Positions 12,185-24,589 of a stretch of DNA of 64,000 bases are shown one piece after another. The stretch covers positions 7,203,809 through 7,267,808 of the forward strand of contig NC_054713.1 of assembly GCF_016097555.1 (NCBI RefSeq), written 5' to 3'. The notes beneath the pieces were generated by a model. The model was not told the DNA's origin, ran no database searches, and saw nothing but the letters and a program-made list of their open reading frames with translations. Positions within the stretch are counted from its first letter, which is position 1, and every line of letters begins with the position of its first letter. The stretch is from Gigantopelta aegis (Eukaryota; Mollusca; Gastropoda; Neomphalida; Peltospiridae). Position numbers and translations under genes: made by a program.

Positions 12185-12235
12185 CCCTCAACCCCCCCCC
12201 CCCCCCCCCCCCCCCACACACACACACATACATAT
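12185..12235. repeat. Poly-C and CA tract
   Basis: Run of over 20 C followed by a short (CA)n. Confidence 0.8.
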
Positions 12236-12379
12236 TATACACATCAAATTAATTTACTTTTACCATACTTTGAATTGTTGAATTCCGTCTATTTGTTGAC
12301 ATCTGTATAGTAATAATTGAGTCTCATTGTTCCTGCATCAAAATCAGCAGTGTTTCAGTTTGGTTAAGTTAAAAGTTAA

Positions 12380-12675
12380 AAGTCTGTTTTGTTTATCGAC
12401 ACCACTAGAGCATACTGATTTACTAATAAAGGACCATTGGATGCCAAATGTGTTATTATAGTGAAATATAGTCATAGAGGAAACTCGTTACATTTGTCCA
12501 TTAGTAGCAAGGGATCTGTTAAGTTTTATGTATGCACCATCCCACATCTTGTGAAATACCAGTCGTGTTGCACTGGCTGGAACGAGAAATAGCCAAATAT
12601 ACCCACCGACGGGGATTGACCCCAGACCGACCGAGCATCGGGCGTGTGTTTGACCAATGGGCTACGTCCCGCCCC
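12380..12675 (-). mobile_element. SINE S1, t1 tail
   Basis: Complete minus-strand copy ending GGGCTACGTCCCGCCCC, immediately next to the M10 element. Confidence 0.8.
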
Positions 12676-12684
12676 ATCTACTAA

Positions 12685-13300
12685 AGGGCACAATATTTCA
12701 CGAGAACCGTTGTTCTGTTCACGTGTCGGTTACGCAACTTTAAAATCACGAGAGCCGTTGTTCTGTTCACGTGTCGGTTACGCAACTTTAAAATCACGAG
12801 AGCCGTTGTTCTGTTCACGTGTCGGTTACGCAACTTTAAAATCACGAGAACCGTTGTTCTGTTCACGTGTCGGTTACGCAACTTTAAAATCATGAGAGCC
12901 GTTGTTCTGTTCACGTGTCGGTTACGCAACTTTAAAATCACAAGAAACGTTGTTCTGTTCACGTGTCGGTTACGCAACTTTAAAATCACGAGAACCGTTC
13001 TTCTGTTCACGTGTCGGTTACGCAACTTTAAAATCACGAGAACCGCCAATTGGTTACGTGGTGAACAATAGTCAATTATACTCTAAAATTAAAAGTACCA
13101 TATATCAGTAATGAAAGTGAAAATCAGTTTATGTTTTTGAACCACCAATGTATCACAGAACCGTAGTTCGTGTTTTAGGATTAGGTAGGCTTAACTCATT
13201 GGTTACGAGAACTATATTCACATAACCAAACAACTGGTTACCTAAGTAAAACTCAAGTGAACTAACTTCCAGTTATCTAAGATTTTGAAATATTGTCCCT
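12685..13300. mobile_element. TIR element M10 carrying a minisatellite
   Basis: Inverted ends AGGGCACAATATTTC and AGGGACAATATTTC. Its left third is a tandem array (12700-13050) of a 48-bp unit that is a single unit in the copy at 3953. Confidence 0.7.
12700..13050. repeat. 48-bp minisatellite, about 7 units
   Basis: Unit contains CCGTTGTTCTGTTCACGTG and CGGTTACGCAACTTTAAAA; 48 bp is a multiple of 3, which explains the long but spurious open frames across it. Confidence 0.9.
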
Positions 13301-13338
13301 TGTACTAGAAATACACCCACTACAAATAAGTCTTCCCA

Positions 13339-13520
13339 TTCAACTTATTTTCACGCTTATATTTAACAGGTTCAATCACGCTGTCCTGGGCACACACACA
13401 CGGCAGCCATTTGTTCAGCACAGTCTGTTAATTATCATTAGTAGGTGGAAGCCGGTACCGGGGTTCGAACCCAGTATCTACCAGTCTTAAATTACATGGC
13501 ACAATCACTACACAACTCGA
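13339..13520 (-). mobile_element. SINE S3, partial
   Basis: TTCAACTTATTTTCACGC at left and a head with GGGGTTCGAACCCAGTATC at 13458. Confidence 0.65.
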
Positions 13521-13752
13521 GTAACAAGCATAATATAAACTTCTCTACGTAACCCACTCAGTGACTCACGCTTTAGCAATGAACGATTCACGTGTTACTA
13601 ACGGATAATGAGGTTATGATGCCCTAAACAGATTTCTCGCTCAGATTCAAACTTGTTCGGACAGTTGTGAATGTCGATCCCTGCTTTCGATTAGTCAAAG
13701 ATGCGCGGGGACATGGCTATGTTTACCTGTTTGTTGAAATACGTATCTGTAA

Positions 13753-13826
13753 CACGGGCGTAGGAAGGTGCCAAAAATGGGGGTGGTGGTGGCGCCCCCC
13801 CCCCCCACACACACACATACATAGAT

Positions 13827-13878
<52 letters not shown>

Positions 13879-13948
13879 CCCACATCGCTGCTGCTATAAA
13901 GTGGGGGCACATGCCCCCTTGCCCCCACTCCCGCTTACTACGCCAGTG
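13753..13948. mobile_element. MITE family M3 (CACTGGCGTAG ends)
   Basis: Ends CACGGGCGTAGGAAGG and, inverted, CACTGGCGTAGTAAG. Interior is a C run, (CA)n and a 40-bp (TA)n. Short GTAA repeats flank it. Confidence 0.65.
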
Positions 13949-14133
13949 CGTAATTATAGAGATGAAAATAAGAGCGGGGTATCAAGACCTAGACGTAGAA
14001 ATCTAATAGAGCTACCCCCCCCCCCCCACCCCAGTTACCATACACCATGTTAAAAATTAGCTGTAGGTATTACAAAAATTGATCACACTACTAAACTATA
14101 TTAGTACATAGATGTAAAGATAATTTAACTTAC

Positions 14134-14345
14134 TTTAAGTCTTGATTTTTTTCCCACCAGCCAGCGGTGTGCGATTATCTCTAATATCAAGCGCGCAGTA
14201 TATAACTCAGATTGTTTCCAACCGGGAAAAGTGTTGCGAGGGAAGAGTGTAAGTAACAGAATACGCGCGATCCGATTGGACAGTAGCCCGACTTGCGGCA
14301 GTAGTTTCTATCAATCGATAACGGAGCCTTTTTTGTAAGCTTTCG
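14134..14345 (-). promoter_or_regulatory. Promoter and non-coding exon 1 of LC8 copy B
   Basis: On the minus strand it carries TAGAAACTACTGCCGCAAG (14292-14310), 12 bp, then CCAAT (14275-14279) and a donor GTAAGT at 14128-14133. Upstream of the 19-bp motif is TTATCGATTGA, shared with copy D. The 5' UTR has diverged from A and D between CCAAT box and donor. It is assigned to copy B as the next LC8 coding exon downstream on this strand. Confidence 0.75.
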
Positions 14346-14544
14346 ACGAAGCGGAGAAATGCTTTCGCTTGTGCGTTAGAGGGTGGGTTACTGAGTTCGC
14401 ATTTGTTGTTTACAGGTTGTCGCCGGTATATTGTATTCATTATATACCTGTTTATCGGGTCTGACAGTTGAATGGTAATAGATTATATACGACATGGATC
14501 CATCTTCAGGTAACAGGCGCGGATTCTGGTGGAGGGTGTTGAGG

Positions 14545-15252
14545 ATGGGCTTTCCCATCTGTCCTGTCTGAGATAAGTCATAAAAAAAAATCCTCTGCTA
14601 CTAATGGAAAAAATTAGCGGGTTTCCACTCTATGACTGTCAAAATGACCATATGTTTGACATCCAATAGCGGATGATCAACAAATCAAAGTGCTCTAGTG
14701 GTGTCATGAAACAAAACAATTTTTCACAAAGTACATTTGTATACCTCGTCTGAGGACCTATTGGGCTATTTCTCCTTCCCAATGGGTAGGTGTAAACCAC
14801 TTGCACCGACCAGTGATCCATAACTGGTTCAACAAAGGTCATGGTTTGTGCTATTCTGCCTGTGGGAAGCGCAAATAAAAGATCCCTTGCTGCCTGTCGT
14901 AAAAGAGTAGCTTATGTGGCGACAGCGGGTTTTCTCTAAAAAAAAATGTCAGAATGACCATATGTTTGACGTTCAATAGCCGATGATAAAATAAAAAATC
15001 AATGTGCTCTAGTGGCGTCGTTAAATAAAAAACAAACTTCAATTTCTCCTTCCAGTCATTGCACCACGACCGGCATATCAAAGGCCGTGGTATGTGCTGT
15101 CCTGTCTGTGGGATGGCCCATATAAAATATCTCTTGCTACTAATGCGGGTTTTCTCTCTAAGATTATGCCAACATTATCAAATGTTTTACATAAATAGCC
15201 GATGATTAATAAATCAGTGCTTTAGTGGTGTCGTTTAACAAAACAAAACTTT
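14545..15252 (+). mobile_element. Run of three partial SINEs (S1, S2, S1)
   Basis: 14545-14720 has a t1 tail; 14775-15045 carries the S2 segment CACTTGCACCGACCAGTG; 15041-15252 is S1 with a t1 tail. All plus strand, all missing their heads. They sit just upstream of the LC8 B promoter. Confidence 0.65.
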
Positions 15253-15299
15253 AATATTTGTATATATCTACTTGTGTGTACACTGGATATATACACACA

Positions 15300-15610
15300 G
15301 GAAGGAAATGTTTTGTTTAACGACGCACTCAGCGTATTTTATTTCCGGTTATATGGCGTCAGACACACAGATATTGAAAGAGAGGAAACCCGCTGTCGCC
15401 ACTTCATGGGCTACTCTTTTTCGATTAGCAGCAAGGGATCTTTTATATGCACCATCCCACAGACAGGATAGTACATACCACGGCCTTTGTTACACCAGTC
15501 GTGTGCACAGGCTGGAACGAGAAATAGCCCAATTGGCTCACCGACGGAGATCGATCCCACATCGACCGCGCATCAAGCTAGCGATTTACCACTGGGCTAT
15601 GTCCCGCCCC
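15300..15610 (-). mobile_element. SINE S1, t2 tail
   Basis: Minus-strand full-length copy from GGAAGGAAATGTTTTG to GGCTATGTCCCGCCCC. Confidence 0.85.
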
Positions 15611-15774
15611 TAAATTGTTGAAGCGAGTAAAACAATTACTTACAATCCAATGAACGATGTACGATCCAATCAAGTAATTCGTTACATATACGAGGCTAAA
15701 GCTCAAAATACTGTAATCAAAATTAATACGAAATACTCGATCGTTTTAGGCTGTTACTATGTAGGACTGTATTA

Positions 15775-16352
15775 AAGGGACATACCCTAGTTTTTAAACA
15801 CTAAGGTATATTTTTGACTGTTATAGCGGTTTTTGATAACTGAAATCATACTTTACTTAGATTTTATGGTTTAGATTATCAACTTCTGTACATTCGAAGT
15901 GTTTTTGGTCCTGGTGTTTTTAATATCACAAAATGCATTTATCATATTTTTACAAACGCACGTGCGTCTAAGAAGTAACAGTTATGGAGTCGAGTTTTAG
16001 TCTATTTTTAGAGGGTATTTCACCATTTCAAAGTCACATACTCGTGTTTCACTCAGTTGTAACTTTATCCAAATGTGTTACAGGTTTGTAGATTAACTAA
16101 ACTTAGTGTTAATTTTCACGGGTTGTAACTAGGGTCTGTCCCTTTAACTAAACATAGTGTTAATTTTCACGGGTTGAAACTAGGGTCTGTCCCTTTAACT
16201 AAACATATTGTTAATTTTCACGGGTTGAAACTCGGGTCTGTCCCTTTAACTAAACTTAGTGTTAATTTTCACGGGTTGAAACTAGGGTCTGTCCCTTTAA
16301 CTAAACTTAGTGTTAATTTTCACGAGTTGAAACTAGGGTCTGTTCCTTTAAA
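15775..16352 (+). mobile_element. MITE M2 with tandemly repeated terminus
   Basis: Begins TTAAAGGGACATACCCTAG and ends in repeated AGGGTCTGTCCCTTTAA. The last 51 bp are repeated about five times. Confidence 0.75.
16096..16352. repeat. 51-bp minisatellite, about 5 units
   Basis: Unit: ACTAAACTTAGTGTTAATTT then CACGGGTTGAAACTAGG and GTCTGTCCCTTTA. It is the M2 terminus repeated. Confidence 0.9.
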
Positions 16353-16391
16353 ACCTTTAGCTCAACTGACTTGACATCCTTGCTAGCGAGA

Positions 16392-16590
16392 AGGGGCGGG
16401 ACGTAGCCCAGTGGTCAAACACTTGATGCGCGGTCGGTTTGGGATCGATCCCCGTCGGTGGTACCATTGGGCTATTTTTCGCTCCAGCCAGTGCACCGCG
16501 ACTGGTACATCGAAGCCCGTGGTATGTGCTATCCTATCTATGGGATGATTAATTAATCAATGTGCTCTAGTGGTGTCGTTAAACAAAACA
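16392..16590 (+). mobile_element. SINE S1, internally deleted
   Basis: Head GTAGCCCAGTGG at left; the body jumps from CTATGGGATG to the t1 tail. Confidence 0.75.
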
Positions 16591-16687
16591 AACTGTTACT
16601 CTGTAGCACTGTATTAATACCTTTTAGCTGAACTGACTTTATAGCGATAAATTACGAAAACTGGATGATCTAACAAATAAAAGTTCA

Positions 16688-17185
16688 AGTTTGTTTTGTT
16701 TAACGACACCACTAAAGCACAATGATTTATTAATCATCAACTATTGGATGTCAAACATTTGGTAATTTTGACATATAGTCTTAGAGCGGAAAATTGAAAA
16801 TTGAAAATGGTTTATTTAACGACGTACTCAACACATTTTATTTACGGTTATATGGCGTCGGACATATGGTTAAGAACCACACAGATATTGAGGGAGGAAA
16901 CCCGCTGTCGCCACTTCGTGGGCTACTCTTTTCGATTAGCAGCAAGGGTTCTTTTATATGCACCATCTCATAGATAGGATAGCACATACCACGACCTTTG
17001 GTGTACCAGTCGTGGTGCACTGGCTGGAGCGAGAAATAGCCCAATGGGCCTACCGACGGGGATCGATTCCAAACCGACCGCGCAACAAGCGAGCGCTTTA
17101 TCACTGGGCTACGTCTCGCCTCCTCTCAGAGAGAAAAACCCGCTACATTTTTCCATTAATAGCAAGTGATCTTTTATTTGGTATG
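16688..17185 (-). mobile_element. SINE S1 (t2) nested in SINE S1 (t1)
   Basis: The outer copy starts at 16688 with a t1 tail and breaks at about 16800; a complete inner S1 with a t2 tail fills 16803-17118; the outer copy resumes at 17119 with AACCCGCTACATTTTTCC. Confidence 0.75.
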
Positions 17186-17275
17186 TTATGTATTGATTTG
17201 TTACGTTGTGTATTGGTACAGGGCACAGAAAATCTATGTGAAATAGATGCTGTAGCAGTCACCAAAGTTTAATGT

Positions 17276-17631
17276 TTGTTTTGTTTAACGACACTAAAAA
17301 ACGTTAAACGTGTTTATCGTTTGTTTGTTTAACGACGCCACTAGAGCACAATGATTTATTGATCGTCGGCTATTGGATGCCAAACATTTGGTCATTTTGA
17401 CGTATAGTCTTTAGTGAGGAAATTCGTTATGTTTTCCCATTAACAGCAAAGGATATTTTATAAGCACTTTCCTACAGGCAAGATAGCACATACCATCTTC
17501 TAGACCAGTCGTGGACGACTAGCTGGAATGGCAGAAAATTAAAAAAGAAAGAAAGAAAGAATGGAGGTTCGATCCTACGACCAAAGAAGCTAAAGTAAGC
17601 GCTTTTCCGACTGATAACAGATCCCGCCCCA
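17276..17631 (-). mobile_element. SINE S4-like, t1 tail, with short duplicated tail
   Basis: The TTTGTTTAACGAC tail motif occurs twice (17281 and 17325). Ends in GATCCCGCCCC. Confidence 0.65.
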
Positions 17632-17794
17632 AGATAGGCAATAAGGCAACTATAGGATTTCAGTAAAGAAACAATCCTTTTTGTCGAAGAATTTATCATT
17701 ACGTCAGTTTCTGTGAACAGTCAACCACTCTCGCGATTTCATTTCGACTAGATTTGTGTTTTTATATCAACATTTAGAGAACGCTGTTCGATAT

Positions 17795-17935
17795 GCTTAG
17801 GGCAGCGCGGTTGGATGTTAATTAGAGAAGTCAGTTTCAACGAGCTAAATCTCTGTCTAGGTTGGAGGCTAAATAGGGATTCGAACCCAGGACCTACCAG
17901 CCTACGACTTCACTACGTCGACAAAGATAGAAACA
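17795..17935 (-). mobile_element. Divergent S3-like SINE fragment
   Basis: Contains GATTCGAACCCAGGACCTACC, close to a tRNA-like box B in reverse. Identity is low. Confidence 0.35.
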
Positions 17936-17939
17936 TATG

Positions 17940-18100
17940 CAAATGATAATAATAATAATTTAAAAAAAGAACGACCCTCCCCACCCCCATTCCCCGCCGC
18001 ACAAAAGCACCCCCCCCCAAAAAAAAAAAAAATAATATTAATAAAAAAAAAAAAAAAAAAAAAATCAAAACCAATAAAACACAAGACAAACTAAAAAAAA
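17940..18100. repeat. A-rich low-complexity tract
   Basis: Runs of A and C with AAT repeats between LC8 B's upstream region and the LC8 C 3' end. Nothing else seen. Confidence 0.7.
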
Positions 18101-18310
18101 GTGGTTTAGTTTTATTTTAGATAACGATAACAATAATTACAAATAAAGTAATCGTTCTTTCCTTCCAACCAGGTGGCGTTCTTGTTTCAGAAGGGTATTG
18201 AGAAGATCCAAACGAGCGAGGAGACACACTTCCTACAAGATGGAGGAGCAATGAAGAAGTAGTAATATCGATTCAAAGTCATAGTTAGACTCAACCAAAT
18301 GATATCAGTC
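18100..18310 (-). terminator. Poly(A) signal and distal 3' UTR of LC8 copy C
   Basis: AATAAA on the minus strand at 18111-18116, in the block shared with copies B and D. Between it and the coding exon, about 18330-18480, lies an A/C-rich stretch with CAA repeats that is absent from copy D and probably grew by slippage. Confidence 0.6.
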
Positions 18311-18671
18311 AGACACTGCTGAACCTCCCCCCCGCCCTCCCAAAAAAAAACAAACAAAAAAACAACAAAACAAACAAACAACAACAACAAATTTAATTAA
18401 AAAAACCCAAAAACAACAACAACAACAACAAAAAACCCCACACACATAAACAACAAAAAAACTACAAACAAAAAACAATTAAAATGGCAGTTTAAGAATC
18501 CATCTGCAATTTTCTTGATCGTCAATTCGTGCTAACAAATTAGCATCCCTTCCCCTGGCATCAGGCGTGATAAGAGTAATATTTTTCGAGTTTCTTGAGT
18601 ATATATTGTAGTTGGTTTGCTGTCGTTGGTCACTGACATTGTCTGCAATTTCTCCGCCCTATTGTTCGAGT

Positions 18672-18941
18672 TCAACCCGATTTGAACAATAGGACGGCAA
18701 CTTGACCAAGGTAGAAGTAAATGAAATGCTTCGTTTCGTGGGTGACGTAACTTCCGAAGTTCCTCCCGACGACGCAGTGCCATGTTGGGTTGTACTTCTT
18801 GTCGAACTCTTTCTTGATGAAGGCGGCAATGTCCTTCTCGATGTTGTACTTCTCCATGGCCTGGGTGGCGCAGTCCACAGCCTCCTGCTGCATGTCTTCG
18901 TTCATGTCGGCATTTTTTACCACAGCTTTTCTTTCCGTCAT
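18672..18941 (-). CDS. DYNLL: Dynein light chain LC8, copy C
   Basis: Complete 89-residue LC8 on the minus strand, the most divergent of the five at protein level: [17 protein letters not shown] at the start, QQEAVDC at 18-24, HCVVGRN (Ile57 to Val) and AVLLFKSG (Ile83 to Val). All are conservative. The acceptor AG is at 18943-18944, two bases before the ATG. Odd: no copy of the shared LC8 promoter module is visible between this exon and copy D, 3.7 kb upstream on the same strand. It may have its own unrecognised first exon, may be spliced to the first exon of copy D (27584), or may be little expressed. The intact frame and conservative changes argue that it is under selection. Confidence 0.95.
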   Translation of the reverse strand: MTERKAVVKNADMNEDMQQEAVDCATQAMEKYNIEKDIAAFIKKEFDKKYNPTWHCVVGRNFGSYVTHETKHFIYFYLGQVAVLLFKSG

Positions 18942-19160
18942 GCTGGAAAGAAAAACAAGTAAAATAAATATCCTGAGTACTGTTAAAATCAGCGGGGGCG
19001 GCGCAGACTGTACGGCCATGGTCGTAGGCCCTACCACTTTTCAAAGAGGTACGGCGTGGCAGTACCACTTTCGTTTCTTTTGGTTTTTGGGTTAGTTATA
19101 TTTGTTGTATCTGTAGTAGTGTCGTGAAACAAAACAAACACTAACCCTTAATTGGATACT

Positions 19161-19413
19161 TAGTTTGTTTTGTTTAACGACACAACTAGATTTATTAATC
19201 ATCGGCTTTTGGATGTTAAACATTTGGTAATTTAGACATATAGAGGAAACCCGCTACATTTTTTCCATTAGTAGCTTGGAATAGCATTTACCACGGCCAG
19301 TCGTGGAGCACTCGTTAGAACGAGAAATAGCCCAATAGGCCCACCAACGGAGATCGTTTCTAAACCGACCGCGCACCAAGCGAACGCTTTGCCGCTGGGC
19401 TACGTCTCGTCTC
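19161..19413 (-). mobile_element. SINE S1, t1 tail
   Basis: Minus strand, with a shortened middle, ending GGGCTACGTCTCGTCTC. In the putative intron of LC8 C. Confidence 0.75.
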
Positions 19414-19934
19414 AATTAAGGATCGTGTCAGCAATAGGAGGGCCCTTGAAACTTGAGAGATACGAAAATTTGTTTTCTGGATACAAGCACACAAAAAATA
19501 ACTTTTATGTCAAACTCAAGGACGTCAATGAAGAAACACTCCCTTCCCACTGGTATATTCAGTCAGTTTCTGTCAGTCAGTCAATCAATCATACTTGCAA
19601 TTTCAATCCAACAATTGCGTTCTTATATCAGTCTCAAAATGAAAAACGCTGGTCTAGCCACACCCCTTAGCTATATCTCCAGGATAGGATAGGCTCGGTT
19701 AACTAGTGGAGAATGTAAGACGAAGTGTGGCTTCGTGATGAATCATTCTCGAGCCCCGCAGGAGCGAATTAATTTTTGTTAGAGTTTTTTTCTGGTTACG
19801 AAATCCGCACTTTCCTATGCACTATCCAACCTAATTTATTATTCATTAAAAGTGTTAACATTAGTGCCTAAGTAATACTGTTGTACATCTTTTATGAAAT
19901 ATTGGGCTAATATAGCAATAATTATTTACAAAAC

Positions 19935-20238
19935 CAGGGGCAGGACGTAGCCCAGTGGTAAAGCGCTCGCTTGATGGGCAGTCAGTCTGGAATCGATCCC
20001 TGTATGTGGGCTCATTAACTTATTCCTCCCTCTAGCAACTGCACAACGACTTGTATATCAAAGGCCATGATATGTGCCATCCTGTCTGAGGGATGGCGCA
20101 TATAAAACATGCATTGCTACTAATGGAAAAATGTAGCAGGTTTCCTCTCTAGGAATATATATCAAAATTACCAATTGTTTGACGTCCAGTAGCCGATGAT
20201 TGATAAATCAATGTGTGTGTCGTTAAACAAAATAAACT
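19935..20238 (+). mobile_element. SINE S1, t1 tail
   Basis: Head GGACGTAGCCCAGTGGTAAA, tail GTCGTTAAACAAAATAAACTT. Confidence 0.8.
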
Positions 20239-20305
20239 TCTGTTTTTCAAGTTACGAAACTAATATCCCCAACCGATAAGATCCTTTCGGATCTAACTGG
20301 AATGA

Positions 20306-20512
20306 GTTTGTTTGATTTGTTTAACGACACCACTACAGCACGTTGATTTATTAAACATCGGCTATTGGATGTCAAACATATGGTCGTTTTCACAGTCATA
20401 GCGAGGAAACCAGTTACAGTAACTGCAAGGGATCTTTTATATGCACCATCCCAGACAGGATAGCACATACCCTGGCCTTTGATACACCAGCCGTGGTGCA
20501 CTGGCTGGAACG
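20306..20512 (-). mobile_element. SINE S1, head-truncated
   Basis: t1 tail at left; ends at GCACTGGCTGGAACGG. Confidence 0.75.
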
Positions 20513-20579
20513 GTCAACTTGAACGATTCGCCAAGTAAAAATCATAGCAGTTTATGTTTGGCATTAAGAGTAAAAAAAA

Positions 20580-20889
20580 TAAAGAAAGAAATGTTTTATT
20601 TAACGACGCACTCAACACGTTTTACTTACGGTTATATGGCGTCAGACCACACAGATATTGAGAGGAAACCCGCTGTCGTCACTTCCTGGGCTACTCTTTC
20701 CGATTAGCAGCAAGGGATATTTTATATGCACCATCCCACAGACAGGATAGCACATACCACGGCCTTTGATATACCAGTCTTGGTGCACTGGCTGTGACGA
20801 GAAATAGCCCAATGGGCCCACCGACGGGGATCGATCCCAGACCGACCGCGCATCGAGCGAGCGCTTTACCACTGGCCTACGTCCCGCCC
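20580..20889 (-). mobile_element. SINE S1, t2 tail
   Basis: Full-length minus-strand copy ending CTACGTCCCGCCCC. Confidence 0.85.
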
Positions 20890-21059
20890 CTGGCATTAAG
20901 GGTAATACACGTGCTAAACATATTACCTTTGTTTTCCCATACATTATTTAGTATGAATACTTATATAACAATCACTGATATTATTGGAGTGTTCAGGGGG
21001 CAGAGCGCTAGCGAACAATTGGAATGGTACCATCGTCTTCTATCATGAACATCCAAATC

Positions 21060-21720
21060 TATAGTGCGACCGCTTAATTCGCCCGAGGTAATAGGGTTTA
21101 ACGTGCACATTCAGAACCGGCTGTTGTAGCGCGCCTATGATGCACACAGATGTCGGCCTGGTCAGGTCAGGTCAGGTCATAAGGCTTTACGTGCACATTC
21201 AGAGCAAGCTGTTGTAGCGCACGCCCGTCTTGGACACAAGAGCCGGCCTGGGCAGACTCCTCCGTCAAGAATAGGGACGGGACACAGCCCAGTGGTAAAG
21301 CGTTCGCTTGATGCGCGGTCGGTCTGGGATCGATCTCTGTCAATGGACCCATCGGGCTATTTCTCGTTCCAGCCAGTGCTCCATAACTGGTGTAACAAAG
21401 GCCGTGGTATGTACTATCCTGTCTGTGGGATGGTGCATATAAAAGATCCCTTGCTGCTAATCGAAAAGAGTAGCCCATGAAGTGGCGACAGCGGGTTTCC
21501 TTTTTCAGTACGTGTGTGGTCCTTAACCATATAATCCTAAATAAAATGTGTCGAGTTCGTCGTTAAATAAAACATTTCCTTCCATCCTTCTTCCGTCAAG
21601 AACAGGAAAAGGATTGGGTCCGCCCACGCGGGCAAGCGCCAAGTGCAAAGTGCACCAGCAGCCCGACCGCGTGCATTTTTGGTGCTATTGAATTTTGAAT
21701 ATCCCGTAAAATAAAGTCAA
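21060..21720 (+). repeat. CAGGTCAGGTCA-type dispersed repeat split by a SINE
   Basis: Holds GTTTAACGTGCACATTCAGA (repeated at 21098 and 21189) and GGTCAGGTCAGGTCA. Related sequence at 42557-42690 and 59975-60055. An S1 SINE is inserted at 21272-21591. Confidence 0.65.
21272..21591 (+). mobile_element. SINE S1, t2 tail, full length with target duplication
   Basis: Flanked by TCCGTCAAGAA at 21261-21271 and 21592-21602, an 11-bp target site duplication. Box A TAGCCCAGTGG and box B GGGATCGATC are visible, then the body and t2 tail. A good reference copy for the family. Confidence 0.9.
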
Positions 21721-22254
21721 AAGGGTAAAATAGTGCGCAAGTTTCGTGAAGCCATTTTGGCAATTTTTGGAACATTTCATCTAGTGATGTTCCAAAGATC
21801 GATAATAAAAATCAATAATCGATTGTGTGGGGAAATGTTAACTAATTGTACCCCAATTTGGATGCTAGTGTGGATTTAAATATGTTGGGGTTAATGTATA
21901 TTTTCATGTCTACATAAATAAAAAGATATATTAAATAGTTATTAAAGGTAAAAATTAAAATGTACCATGTGTAGGGTCGAGATCCCGGTGAACAATAGGT
22001 ACAAGACCCTCATTATTCAAATCCTTCTTATGTTCATTTAAGAATTGAACGTTACATTTCTGACGTTCGTGCGATGATAAAAACACCAAAACCGTTTTAC
22101 ACACTGCATAAATGGCGTAGCGCGTTAGCCAAGTAGCCAATTTGTACAACATTTGGCAAGCCCACACTACAATAGGCAAGCCCACATTTGCAAATAAAAC
22201 GAAACACGATTCACAATTTTCCAAACCAACAAATCAAAAAACGAACTAATGGTC

Positions 22255-22470
22255 TTAAATAAATTTTATTTTAGATAACGATAACAAAAATTTCAAATGG
22301 AGAAATCTTTCTTCATTTCCCGCCATGTGGCGCTGCTGTTCCGTAAGTGTTGAGAAGAGCAAAAAGAGCGAGACACAATTTCCTACAATGTGGAAGCAAA
22401 ATTAAGTAATGCAGATTCAAAGTCATGGATGACTACACCATGTGTTATCACAGTCAGATATTTATATTTT
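22255..22470 (-). terminator. Poly(A) signal and distal 3' UTR of LC8 copy D
   Basis: AATAAA on the minus strand at 22265-22270, followed upstream by the same conserved block as in copies B and C, including a sequence around GACTTTGAATCTGC also present in copy C. Confidence 0.6.
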
Positions 22471-22689
22471 TAAAAAATGCATAAAAAAAAAGAACAAGTA
22501 CAAACAAACAAAAAACATATGCAAATGAGAGTTTATGATTCCAGAAGCAATTTTGTTGATTGTCGTTTCGCTCATTTCATTCCCCTGGAATCAAGATGTG
22601 AAAAATTTGATTCTTGAACATTATTTCTCGAGATTCGTAAATATCTGTATTGGTCACTGTCATTGTCCGAAATTTCTCCGGCCTATTGT

Positions 22690-24140
<1,451 letters not shown>

Positions 24141-24259
24141 TTAGTTTGTAAATGTGTGCAAATCCAAAATGTTCCACGCAATCCTGGCGTAGAAGCAGAA
24201 CACGAGTTTCGTCAGAAAGTACATACTGCAGAAACTAGAATGAGCAACTATCAAGTCTT

Positions 24260-24565
24260 TGGGGGCGGAACGTAACTCGGTGGTACAGCGCTCGATCTGG
24301 GATCGATTCCCGTCGGTGGGCCCATTTCTCGTCTCAGCCAGTGCTCCACAACTGGTGTAATAAAGGCTGTGGTATGTACTATCGTGTTTGTGTGATTGTA
24401 CATATAAAAAATTCTTACTGTTAATTGAAGAGTAGCCCATGCAGTGGCGACAGCCGGCTTACTATCTCAATGTGTGTGTGGTCCTTAACCACCATATGTC
24501 CGACGCCATATAACCGTAATTAAAATGTGTGGAGCGTCGTTAAATACATTTCCTTCCTTCCTTCC
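24260..24565 (+). mobile_element. SINE S1, t2 tail
   Basis: Head GCGGAACGTAACTCGGTGGT, end TTCCTTCCTTCC. Confidence 0.8.
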
Positions 24566-24589
24566 TATCAAGTCTTTCTGCTGTGCATG

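Noticed and set aside
12644-13111. Long open frames across 12.6-13.1 kb on both strands
   Set aside because: They follow a 48-bp tandem repeat, whose length is a multiple of three; no start context, splice signals or family match.
21272-21360. tRNA genes suggested by box A/box B motifs in SINE heads
   Set aside because: No cloverleaf with paired acceptor stem could be drawn, and the motifs are fused to SINE bodies. They are tRNA-derived, not tRNA genes.
22000-22224. Possible small gene on the minus strand near 22 kb
   Set aside because: Composition is somewhat coding-like but no motif, start context or homologous pattern was recognised.
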